Below, in pieces: positions 1-11,100 of a stretch of 64,000 nucleotides of DNA (within the stretch, counting starts at the first letter, position 1; the number at the start of each line of letters is the position of its first letter). Origin of the DNA: Perilla frutescens (taxonomy: Eukaryota; Streptophyta; Magnoliopsida; Lamiales; Lamiaceae). The DNA lies in contig BRKX01000002.1 of the NCBI GenBank assembly GCA_026008535.1, forward strand, positions 75,103,380 through 75,167,379. The letters are read 5' to 3'. The position numbers and the translations under genes are program-made. Under the pieces are notes generated by a model. That model made no database searches and was not told the origin of the DNA. It was given only the letters and a program-made list of their open reading frames with translations.

Positions 1-639
1 TGAAATTCGATGCGAATACATATAATTATCCATTTGTCAAAGGTTGTAACTCGTAAGATTCAAAAAAAAAAATATATTTATTTAAATCTTTTATATATTA
101 TGTGGATAGTTAATTATTAAATAATGTATGAATATTCATTAAAAATAATTATATAACAAAATAACATTAAAATATTTAATTAATGTATTATATTTAAAAT
201 TAAACAAACCACGAATGATTTTGTCATTTTCTAATTTATTAAACTTACATGGAAATAAATAAAGTTTTTAATATTTATTTTTTTAGGTATGACATGGCAT
301 TATAAAAATCCACATAAGATTTTTTGTTGTCCACATGTGTTATAGGATACTAGATAGTTGACCATGGGATAGATTTGACAAAAGTTTACAAAGTTGGGTA
401 TCAAACTGTAAATATATAAAGATCGGGACATTTTTATTAACAGATTGAAAGGTCAGGTATCAAACTGTAATTTGCCCCCTAATTAATTAAATTTTGAATT
501 AATTACCCACATTCACGGATTTGGCCAATCAACAATTTCAGTTGATGCAGGTTAGGCTCTGAATCAATTAACCTGCGTCAATAATTTCTCAACTAACACA
601 ATTACTTATCTAATTATAATGTTCATCAATTAAGTACTA

Positions 640-854
640 CGCGCCCCCGTTTCTGAATAAATGTCATTCTAGCATTTTAATTTTGTTTCAAAAAAAATGT
701 TATTCTACAAATTCAAGACAAAAAATTCACATTTATCTCACATTTGCCGTCATATAATGTATTCAAACATCCATATTTAACTCATTTAATTAATGTATTC
801 ACGCAAAGTTGTATTAGGTAGTTTGATTAATTTATTAAACAGAAACGGATGGAG
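640..854. mobile_element. Decayed Stowaway-like MITE, family B copy 1
   Basis: The ends are inverted versions of a sequence reading roughly CTCCCTCCGTTTCTGAATAA, and TA dinucleotides flank both ends (638-639 and 855-856). The interior matches the better preserved copy at 55284-55524 almost throughout, including the stretch around TTTTGTTTCAAAAAAA and the TTTAACTCATTTAAT block. The left terminal repeat is damaged, reading GCGCCCCC instead of CTCCCTCC, and the right part is shorter. TA target duplication and CTCCCTCC-type ends are hallmarks of Stowaway (Tc1/mariner) MITEs. It has no coding capacity. Confidence 0.65.
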
Positions 855-1557
855 TATCATTTTAGAATTTCAATTTTATTACAATTTAAGAGTCGGTTTT
901 AGATTTTAATTTTTTATACTTCAAGTTTCCCCTACTTTAATTTCCAACTGCGTGTGTGTGTGGAGTCTCCCCAATTATTTATTTTACATCATAAATTATT
1001 TCAAATTTTATTAAGATTTAAAGTGTTTCTTAATAGCCGTGAAAATGTAATAAATACTTGAGATGTCCGATGAAAGACATCACAAAACAACCCAAATTAT
1101 AAAAAAAATACTGTAAAATTAATTTTAATTAATTATCGTAAAAAAATTAGAAGGAAAGATTTGTCCTAAAACGTAAAATTATCCTTTGATCGCTGCAATT
1201 AAGTGGCTCATCATGAAAAATAAATAAAATTACAAGATGTAAAAGAAAAGGTAAATAATAAATTTGAAGGAGACCCCATATTTTAGAATTCTCATTTACT
1301 CATTTTCATGTTTTAATAAAAAAAATAGAATTATTTTTTTTTCTTTGATATTCGGGTAAATGGAACATGTTTGAATTAATGTCATTTCTAAACAAACCAT
1401 ACAGATTTAATGATAAAATTATATTTATATTAATTATTTTTCCTTAAAAATGCATGATGTTAAATTAATGAATTTATTAGGTATATGTAAAATGAAAAGG
1501 CTAAAAAGAATTTGAGAATGAAAATGAGTTGGCTCTCTGTTGGATATATATTAGAAA

Positions 1558-1620
1558 ACACACACACACACACACATATATATACATGCATACATACATA
1601 TACATATATATATATATATA
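1558..1620. repeat. (AC)n / (AT)n compound microsatellite
   Basis: An ACACAC run passes into imperfect ATACAT and then a pure AT run. It lies in intergenic DNA with no sign of function. Confidence 0.9.
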
Positions 1621-1792
1621 AGAACTTTTAAATATTAGAAAATGAAAAAAAAAAAATCATCTTGAAAAGAAAAAGATTAACCTAGAAGGTTGAGGTGGGG
1701 TTAACGTACAAACTGGTGGTTTGATATTTACTTATTAGTCTATATAAGAAAATGATTTATTGACTCAAGATAAGAGGTTGTACCTACTTCTG

Positions 1793-1823
1793 ACCACTAC
1801 TCCATCAATACTTCCCTCTCAAG

Positions 1824-1906
<83 letters not shown>

Positions 1907-2011
1907 TTTATATTTAGCTGTTAACTTAATAAACCACTACTCCATCAATACTTCCCTCTCTAGATAATAATAATAATAATAATTTTATATTTAGCTATTA
2001 ACTTAATAAAC
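1793..2011. repeat. Tandem duplication carrying two (TAA)n microsatellites of different length
   Basis: Two adjacent units begin with ACCACTACTCCATCAATAC (1793 and 1933) and end with TTTTATATTTAGCT followed by TTAACTTAATAAA. Unit 1 contains about 80 bp of TAA repeat (about 1824-1906), while unit 2 has only about 20 bp. Flanks are nearly identical, so the duplication is recent and the microsatellites have since diverged in length. Confidence 0.9.
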
Positions 2012-3015
2012 TATTTTTTAGCCACTTTAGATAAAAATACATTTAGTTAAAGAAAACAAACAAAAAAAGGATGAGAAAAAATAAAAAGAAAGACATCTTT
2101 CCTTTCTCTCTCCCCATCTCCTCGGGTTGTCTTTTTCGAGTTTGAGTGAATAAAGTAATATTTAACGTGTTTAAATTCTACATATAATTTGACCGTGAAA
2201 TGATTATAATTGTATTCGTTACGATGCCGCATAAGTCGAATTGCATAGGTAAGAATTTTCAAAATATCTTGAAGGAATTTCAATTGGGATTCAAAATATT
2301 GAGAATGATACAGTTGCAATCTACTATTTATTAATAAATGAATTTAGAAAATGCAACAAGCCAATTTCTGAATTAACTTTACTTATTATCATTGCCCATT
2401 GCTCTAGAATTACACAAATTAAGAAAATATATTTAATATATTTCAAAAGTACAGATTATATAATTTTTTTCTTGCTATATCCTTACTTATTGATTCAGAA
2501 TAAAATGATCATTAATTTCAAAAAATATCAAATAAGAGTATATTAAAAAAAATGAAAATTTAATACGATAAAGAAAATGGTCCAAAATTATGGGACGAGC
2601 AAAAAAGAAATAAGAAACTACATTTCTGGAATGGAAATTTCTTTCCCCGCAAAATTATGCCTTATCCTTTCCAACAAAATAAAATAAAATAAAATCACAT
2701 CTCCATTCCATCATAAGCATATGATATGACCACCTTATGAAGTAATCAGAGATAAAACAAACCCAACAGAACGTCGAAAAGGAATAAATGACACCGTCTA
2801 ACGGAGTTCTACGAAAACTTCGATCACATTGTCCATCAGATCCCACGAGTATAATGACAGACGCTCGTTCAATCATATATAGCCTCTAACAATAGTCTCG
2901 CGATGTCTACTCGACAAGTAATACATTTACAACAAAAGACAAAGGTCCCGGGTTTATTCTATGAATGCTCTCCTCGTGCTCAAGCTCGATTTGCAGGTTT
3001 CCCACTAGCGTTTAC

Positions 3016-6000
3016 CTATGTCAGGAAGACGAGCACGAATAGAATAATGAACAAGACAAGTAAGAAACAAATCATCATGATCTGGCCCTTGGCGCCTGCC
3101 TTCTTCATAACCACAGCAACCTTTTTCTGCATACATGAAATAACAACATAATATGATCAACCATTAACCACCATATTCTAAATTGAAGGCTGCAAATCAA
3201 GTCATTCATTCATTTCATTAAGCAAACAGATACAGGCAAAGAAGTAAAGAGTTTTTTATTTTTTATTTTACCTGAACAAAATCAAGACGATTTGATGTGC
3301 TGTCCATCTCCATGCCAAGTTCATCTATAATTTTCTCCTGGTAGACAAGTAATTTAAATCAAAAGCAACATTCACCGTCAGGAACTAAAGGTTAACGTAA
3401 ATTTGCGGGTACTCAGGCTGTAAGGCTTCAGAGGACTGTTCAGACTAACAGAACCACTCTAAAAGTATCAATTAATTACTCAGGTAAGGGAACTTTTACC
3501 TGTGCAAGGAGCTCTTCGTGTATTGTAAGCCCAACACCTCCAATTCTTTGCACACTGATACTAAGTTCATCTAGTTCTTCATCCTGTTGCCTGCATGAGA
3601 AGATTCATCAGTATGAAGAAAAACACAAAACTGATAAATAGCTCCCAAATCCGCTTGAAAAAAGAGAAGAGAACATTAATTTGTTCACATAAAGTAGAAA
3701 AGAGAAAAATATACAGAATGTATGTTCAAATCCTCATCCATTCGAGAACATATCTTGGTACAGAAGTCTATTCCTGATTAAACACAACAATAGATACTTC
3801 AAGTTTCCCGTAAAGATCTTGATGACCGCGGGTTTCTGCAGATTTACTAGAGGATCTGGGGATCTCTATCTCTACTTATTTTATTTATTTCCATAGGTAT
3901 TCTTGTGTTTACTAATTGATAAAGTTATTGAGGGTTAGAATCACGGATGGGCCTAGATGTGAGGTCTGTTGAAGAGTCCTAGTTTATTAATGAGTTTCCA
4001 TCTATTTAAAAGTATCAGTAGAGTCGTTCCAAAGGGTGTGGAACAAATATAGGATTGAGTCAGCAGATTTTCTGGGACAGGCCTAGCCTGTAGACTCTTC
4101 AGTTTCCATTCTATTTCAGCATTATACGCTTGGGTGGAACGTTCTCTGTGTAATCTTCTGAGGATTTCTTTGTTATTTAGTTATTTATTATTGTTACTTT
4201 GATTGCAAGTAATTAAGAGAGCGGTTTTCTCTTTCTATCGACTGTTAATACACTGGACTCTATCACAACTGCTTCCTATCCTCTCAGGTTTATGAGTTCT
4301 CAGAAACAAACCCAAATATCACTTTCTAGAAATGGAGGGACTTGTGACCACAAGAAATTAAAAGGGAGCAATTTTTCTACAGTGGCAGAAGGCCTTATCA
4401 CCCAAAGTCTAGACTTTTCAATCTGATTCTAAGCAAACACAGATTCAATAAGTGATAGCAAGGAACTATAAAACATACATGCATAAGAGATATTGGCTCA
4501 ATAAGGAAATAGGTTTTTACACTACTGGGAAATCACGAGATGCGTGAATCGTAGAGACAGTCACTCAGAGCTTGCTGTTCAGCCTAAACAAAGGGAAAAA
4601 AATAACACAGGGGTTTACAATATAAATATTACCTCATGAGAAGTAGCTGTCTATCAGATTCTGATGATATGAAATCATCATTATGTGCACTGTACTGTTG
4701 TGATTTATCACCTTGATGAGGATTTGGCAGTCTCATAAGCTCACGACGCATGTCACTGAAATTAGATGTGCTTGTGTCATTCAACTCCTTTCCAGTTACT
4801 ACTGATTTCTTAACATTTTTCACCTGTTGATCGAAAAAACTTCCAGGTTATAAAAGACATAATCAACCAATGGACAAAACACTATTGTATATAACAAAAC
4901 TAAAATCTCAAAAACATGACCATCAGAAACAAACCAAGTATTTTAAATGCTAAAAGAATAACAGCTGATACCTGATCACGAGCATTGCTTGTCCATCCTC
5001 TTCGTTTATCAAGCTCCACGTCATCAATACCATACAAAGAAGGATTTCTTGATGCAACAGTTATTGCCTTCTCCAATTCATCTACCTTCCAGTCAGGAAA
5101 TTTTCAGTAATAATGTGATAGAAATTTATTATATATCAATATCATAAATACTACAAGCAATCAAGATACTTAAACCAAGTGAACACTAGTACTATTATAT
5201 TCATCATTCTAATCATTATCATTCATCATGACAAAAGAATTACATAGAGGTGAACCTCTGCATATAAAGTTTATGGCAAAATCTATCTGCTAATCTTGGT
5301 ACCATAAAAGCAAGAAAATTCTCAGATGACATACACAAGTGAAATGCATCAAGTTGTAGATGAAAGAAAACTTATATCTCGATCTGTGTCAACTATCAGA
5401 ATTCATAAATGTAACTGATCACTCAAAGGAAAATATTTGTAGTCCAAATTCAAAGTCATACCTGCCACTCAATGCTCTCACATCCAGTAAGAAGCTCCTT
5501 GGTGAGGCGTACTCTCTCCCCACTATCTGAAGGCATCCGTTCCCATTGGTGAAAGGTTTGAAGAAACTTATCAATCTAATCAAGCAGGAACTCATTGTTT
5601 AGCTTACATTCAACAAACCAAATCAACTTAATAGAAGCCATCTAATAATTTATTCAAGAGTTAGGAATCCCGTTGGACAGCAATATCAATGCATTAGCAA
5701 GTGAATATTCTAAACAAATTTGCCAGTGAAGGGTGTCTCTCACAAATCGTTGACCTACGGACACATTAGAAGTTTCTATGACAAATGATTATGGTGCATA
5801 AAAAGAAATATGCAAACCTTTACTTCAATCAATGTAACAGATTGCACAGCAGAAGGTATTCAACAACATAACATTAGATAAGCCAAGTAGCCAACACTTG
5901 CTGCATAACATCTTAGGGCACAAGGGTACACTGCTGACCTCTTGATAAACCAGTTACAACATCTTCTTTCACACAAGATCACTATGATTCAAGGAATCCT

Positions 6001-6565
6001 AACAATTGATCAAGCATAGAGGAATGATAACCTCCCACATTACAGCAAATGTCTAATCACTAAGCCCTAAACCGAATACAGACGTATTGTTACATGACTA
6101 TGCTCTACACTCAACACGTCTGGTATATAATTTGGTCGATTATTCTATCCCCGATGTAGGATCGGTTGCAAATTTGCAATACACTACTCACTCCAGGCCC
6201 ACAATTTCATACATAAAATCACTCACAACCAACAATAAAAATACACAATAACAACAAAAGACACGTACATACATAGCTTAATTTGCATCAAAGCTTCAAT
6301 ATCCAACAAAATACGAGAGGCCGGTTCATTAATCAATGCAAAACCCAGTTCAAGTATCAAACCTAGTATAGAAAATCATAACAGGAAAAGCAAGATCCTG
6401 CTTTGATTAATAGGCTGCTTAAACCATCCCAGAAATTAAATAAAATCGGCCTATTGATCTCGCGTCGAAATTGGGTAGATATAAAAATAAAAAATAAAAA
6501 ATAAAACTTACAGAATCCTGAATCTCCTCTTTCACAATGTAAAAAGGGTCTTGAGCTGACGACAT
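3016..6565 (-). CDS. SYP61: Syntaxin of plants 61 (SYP61), Qc-SNARE
   Basis: Seven coding exons on the minus strand (6512-6565, 5462-5575, 4972-5085, 4633-4823, 3500-3590, 3272-3337, 3016-3126), all with GT-AG introns, join to a 246-residue protein; Arabidopsis SYP61 is of almost equal length. It starts MSSAQDPFYIVKEEIQDS, the syntaxin-6 N-terminal helix. A Qc SNARE helix lies near residues 155-215 (QQDEELDELS, VQRIGGVGLTIHEELLAQE). The protein ends in a 20-residue hydrophobic anchor and a very short lumenal tail, as expected for a tail-anchored SNARE. By family knowledge SYP61 acts at the trans-Golgi network/early endosome with SYP4, VTI1 and YKT6 partners, in vesicle fusion linked to plasma-membrane delivery of aquaporins and cellulose synthase and to osmotic-stress tolerance. 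A GA-rich 5' leader and a probable leader intron lie upstream. No defect was seen. Confidence 0.95.
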
Positions 6566-6603
6566 ATTCAAATCCAAATAGAGCTGTTCAATAGATTAGG
6601 AAC

Positions 6604-6704
6604 CTACAAATCACATAAAAAAAACATCAAGATCCATCGTCTGAGACATGTATGCATATGTATACATATGTTTGTGTGTGAGAAGTGTGTGTATGTGTTG
6701 GTAC
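6604..6704 (-). other. Probable 5' UTR intron of SYP61
   Basis: Reading the minus strand, CTTACG|GTACCA (donor at 6704) and TTTGTAG|GTTCC (acceptor ending at 6604) bound a 101-bp T-rich segment 39 bp upstream of the ATG. This is inferred from splice signals only. Confidence 0.45.
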
Positions 6705-6769
6705 CGTAAGGCCTAAGGGAAGGAAGAATCAGATTTGATCTCTCTCTCTCTCTCTAGGTCGTGGAAGTT

Positions 6770-7715
6770 TGCAGTGGAATTGGAAGAGAACCGACCACAC
6801 CAATTACCCCAAAACGGGTCGGGTCGGGTTGGTATGGATGGGTACCCGGTAGGTAAATTCCATTATATATATATATATATAAATTAATCATTAAATTATA
6901 ATCATTTCTCATTTATCAGGCCATATTTGCCAATAAATATTTATCATATACATACTTTGGACAAAATCGTAAAATTTTCTAAAATATTTATTGTTAACAT
7001 ACTAAATAAAAACATTGTAGCATCACTTGAAAATATTGTCTAACACAAAAACCTATATTTAACTATCTAATAGGTCACATTGGGTTAGACAGGTTAAACA
7101 TGTCTAAAACTCACCCAAAATAGGCCCAAACCCGCACCAACCGGGCCATGACGCGGGCACGTGAGATCTACACGCGGCATGTGGATCTCACACTGGGCTT
7201 TTTTTCTAAAAGAAAAATAGATTTTTTCGATCATTTTTAACTTTTATTTTGTATCGAGCGCTGTGCATGTATCTACGCGAAGCGTCAGCGCTGGACGAGT
7301 GCACTTCGTGAAACACCGGATAAAAAGATTAAATTAATATTCACTAACTTATTACTTTTAAGCATTTTAAGTTGTATTTAACACTTTTTTTCATACCATC
7401 AAACTCATCATTGATTGATTTAATATCAAAATTTTCAACAATTCTTTCTTGATATACATTAATAAATGTGCTAGCCAAAAAAATCATCTTCCATATGTGT
7501 GTGTGTGTATATATACCTAGTTATATCAAAAAAATTGGGAGGCAATCGCTACCACCGGCAATCCCCTAAATTTGTAAATAAGTCGAGTTGAGCTAAATCT
7601 TGAAATTTTATTTAGTTTGAACTTGTTTAATTACTCTTTGAACAAAGCTTTGAAACAGACTTTAATCAAGTCAAAACTCGAGTATTTTATAATTTTTATC
7701 TATCGAGATGTGTTC
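6770..7715. other. Shared upstream region between SYP61 and CDKE;1
   Basis: The two genes are head-to-head with about 1.6 kb between start codons. The region holds a short (AT)n run near 6866-6882 and a GC-richer island around 7130-7320. The island has direct and inverted copies of GGGTCGGG/CGGGCACGTG-like sequence typical of degenerate plant repeats. No coding exon could be supported. Confidence 0.5.
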
Positions 7716-7905
7716 AAATGGGTCTTGAAATTTTATTAAACATGAACGGATCTTGAAATTATATTAAACATGAAATTATGTTCAAACTCACTTCTATTTT
7801 TATTTATGGAATTTGTGTTCAAGATAGAATCTTGAAATTTTATTAAACATAAAATTATATTCAAAAGGATCTTAAAATTTTATCAAACATGAAATTATAT
7901 TCAAA
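7715..7905. repeat. Degenerate tandem repeat just upstream of CDKE;1
   Basis: At least four imperfect copies of a unit close to GATCTTGAAATTTTATTAAA plus CATGAAATTATATTCAAA occur between 7715 and 7905, with unit length varying from about 30 to 75 bp. The array runs into the presumed transcription start region of the kinase gene. Confidence 0.7.
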
Positions 7906-8149
7906 CTCGCAACAAGAGCGGCCGAGTATCGAGCTGTTTGGTTTTGATTTGGGAGAGAAACTTGAACGCGACTTATTGCTGTTCAATTCCACAACACAGA
8001 CGAGGAACACACAGACATTAATACTAGTTTCAGCTTTGAATCGGAGATGCCTCCCAATTTCCCCCCAAAATCGCACTAGTTTCAGCTGCAGAGGAAGCAT
8101 AAATTCGCGAGGTTATTTCGCAATTGAAATCGAAGTGGAATTTGATTAA
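7889..8149 (+). other. Possible upstream ORF in the CDKE;1 leader
   Basis: An open frame of 86 codons begins in the last tandem-repeat copy and ends with TAA only 11 nt before the CDKE;1 ATG. The peptide is not recognised and may be meaningless. It matters only if transcription starts upstream of 7889, which the sequence alone does not show. Confidence 0.25.
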
Positions 8150-8160
8150 TTGAAGCGTAT

Positions 8161-11100
8161 ATGGGCGACGGGAGAGTGAGCAATTCGGGAAGCGGCGGCA
8201 AGCCGGAGTGGCTGGAGCAGTACGATGTGATCGGAAAAATCGGCGAGGGCACGTACGGCCTCGTTTTCTTGGCGAAGATCAAGCCCAACCGCTCCAAATC
8301 CATAGCCATCAAGAAGTTCAAGCAGTCCAAGGATGGAGACGGCGTTTCTCCCACAGCAATTCGAGAAATTATGGTCAGTATGTAAACGCCTTTTTACAAT
8401 TTACAGTAAAACTTAATGTTTTTTTTTCTTTCATGAGATGAATTGAGTGGGGCAAGATGAAATTTTGTTGTGGCTTTCTTGTTGGGTGTGTGCTGGTTTT
8501 GGTGGAGTGTCTCTGATTGAAGTGTGGCGTGATGATTATATTTGGGGGATTACTGGCAGTAGAAGAAGGTTTTGGCTGGCTGCAAAATTCCTACTGTTTT
8601 ATAAGCCATTGGAGGAGGAAGAACCGAAGAGTCCGGTTTTTGTGTTTGTCGTCCTTCCTATTATTCTGGAGCAGTTCTATAGTTTGCCCAATAATTTTAT
8701 GTCTGCCCTTTTCATTTATGAGTGTCAAAGAAACATGAAATAAGATCTTTTTGTGTGTATGTGTGTGTATGTGTAATTAATTCTATGTTCTGTATGGTTA
8801 AAGTAGAGATTTGCATTAGTTCTCTCATTTTGCTAGTAGCAGCTTACTGCTGACCACATAAACCATCTAAAAGAGAGCACCAAATTTGCTTTCTGGACTT
8901 AGTATTATCTTATTCTTCTTTGTTTCGATTCAAGGATAAGTCATGTTTGTTTTTGCATTTCACTTTTTTCTTCTTACAGTTTTCAAGATCTTATCTATTC
9001 TTGATTCTTTCTTCTGACCACCGCCCTCTGGTTAAGGTTTAAATTTGATTTATTGTAAATGTAATGGTAATCTTGCTCTTCTGCAGTTGCTTAGGGAGAT
9101 TACTCATGAGAATGTGGTAAAGCTTGCAAATGTGCACATCAACCATACAGATATGTCGCTTTATTTAGCTTTTGACTATGCCGAGCACGACCTTTATGTG
9201 AGTAGTAATTCTTAATCTCGTGTTTTACCTTGAACAAAGCGCACTGCTTGTAATAGTCCATGTGTAATCTTGGTAGTGGGATGAACCACCCAAAGAATGA
9301 AAGAGAAAAATGAAAAGAAGATTTATGCACTTATTTATGCTTGATCAATCTGACTGCTGCAGAAATAATTGACATCTTGTGGATAATGTCAGGAAATCAT
9401 CAGACATCACAGGGACAAGGTCAACCAATCAATTAATCAATACACCATTAAGTCGATTTTGTGGCAGCTTCTTAATGGCCTAAGTTATCTTCACAGGTGG
9501 TGCATATGTTCTATTTCTCTTTTGCATAATTAGTGTAATAATAGGTAATCTTTTTGTTAACACCAAACTAGAATTCTGCATGCAATTTTAGGTTTCTTTT
9601 TTGCCCATTTTTTCTTGTCAATTCTAAGTTTCGAATACACCTTAGTTAACTCTTGCAATAAAAAATCTGTGCAGTAATTGGATTATTCACCGGGATCTAA
9701 AGCCATCAAATATCTTGGTAAAAGGATTTTTTATTTATTTATCATATTTCTCTTTTTCTTGCTACTGTCAATCTTGATTATGTTATAACATATAATTCTC
9801 ATTGTCTTATGTGCTCTTATTTTGGTGCAACTTCCCGTTGATACTCACACAAGCTCTTCCTTTTGTTTTATCTTCAATTTTTGATAACTAGGTAATGGGT
9901 GATGGGGAAGAACATGGAGTGGTAAAAATTGCTGATTTCGGCCTTGCAAGAATTTACCAAGCACCTTTAAAACCACTAGCTGAAAATGGGGTAAGGGAAT
10001 ACTCTCCCCATTTTTGTGTTTTAGGCATGCTTCTCAACCTTCATCCCCTTCTTCTGGCATTTTTTACTGCAGTTTGTAGATGAGCATACTTAAGTCTTTC
10101 TCCATATTTTGTGTACTATCTCATAGAATTCTTTAAGCAACAATGTTGGCGAGCTTTATCTGATACATCTAACTATGAGAATGAAAATATGAATTATATC
10201 CGTTTTGGATGAGACCTTTTTGTTGTTCCTAAGGTACATGATTGACTGCTATATTGGTAATTTATATTTGAATTTATAAACTGTAGGTTGTAGTGACTAT
10301 TTGGTATCGTGCGCCTGAGTTACTCCTTGGAGCCAAACACTATACGAGTGCTGTAGGTAAGAACCATTTGGATCATATTTCTCTCACTATAATTGCAGAC
10401 CTTTTAAGTGCAATCATGAATCATCTTCAATATATTTCCATTTTTATATTGTAATAGAAACAATTTCAAGGTCAATAGTTATTTCATTTGCTAATTCTTG
10501 GTCTTTCTGATTTATGTGGTAGACATGTGGGCTGTCGGCTGCATCTTTGCAGAGCTTCTCACTCTGAAGCCACTATTTCAAGGGCAAGAAGTAAAAGGAA
10601 CGCCGAATCCATTTCAGGTATGATTTTATCTTTTTGGTAACCATTTTTTTGATAATAAACTTGTACCAAGTATGCTGCTTGTGTCAGTATTTCTCTTGGT
10701 GTTTTTTCTAGCTATGTTTTCTGAATTTTTTGTATTGATGCAGCTTGATCAGCTTGACAGAATATTTAAGGTTCTAGGTGAGAATGCTCTTTTACTGATT
10801 CCACTTTGTGTAATTTTGATGCGAACAACTGGTGACAGCTGCATGTGGCATTAGGTCATCCAACACAAGAAAAGTGGCCAACACTTGTAAATCTTCCACA
10901 TTGGCAGTCTGATTTGCAACACATTCAAGGGCGCACATAGTTAGTTATACTCTTCCTTTGGTGCTGTTTCTTGATATCAATAGACTGTCTGCTAACTGTT
11001 ATCAATGTTTTGGAGCGCCTTTGGTTTGTATGTAATTAAATAGATTTTCTCTTCTTTTTTTTTTCTGCAGCAATAATGCTGGACTTTACAATGTCGTTCA

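Larger units (their letters stand above)
1..2640. other. AT-rich intergenic region
   Basis: No coding region could be supported here. The stretch is strongly AT-rich and holds a decayed Stowaway-like element, an (AC)n/(AT)n run and a duplicated (TAA)n block, each listed separately. The short open frames have no recognisable similarity and no plausible exon structure. The 3' UTR of the SYP61 gene probably reaches into the right edge, near 2650-3015. Confidence 0.6.
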
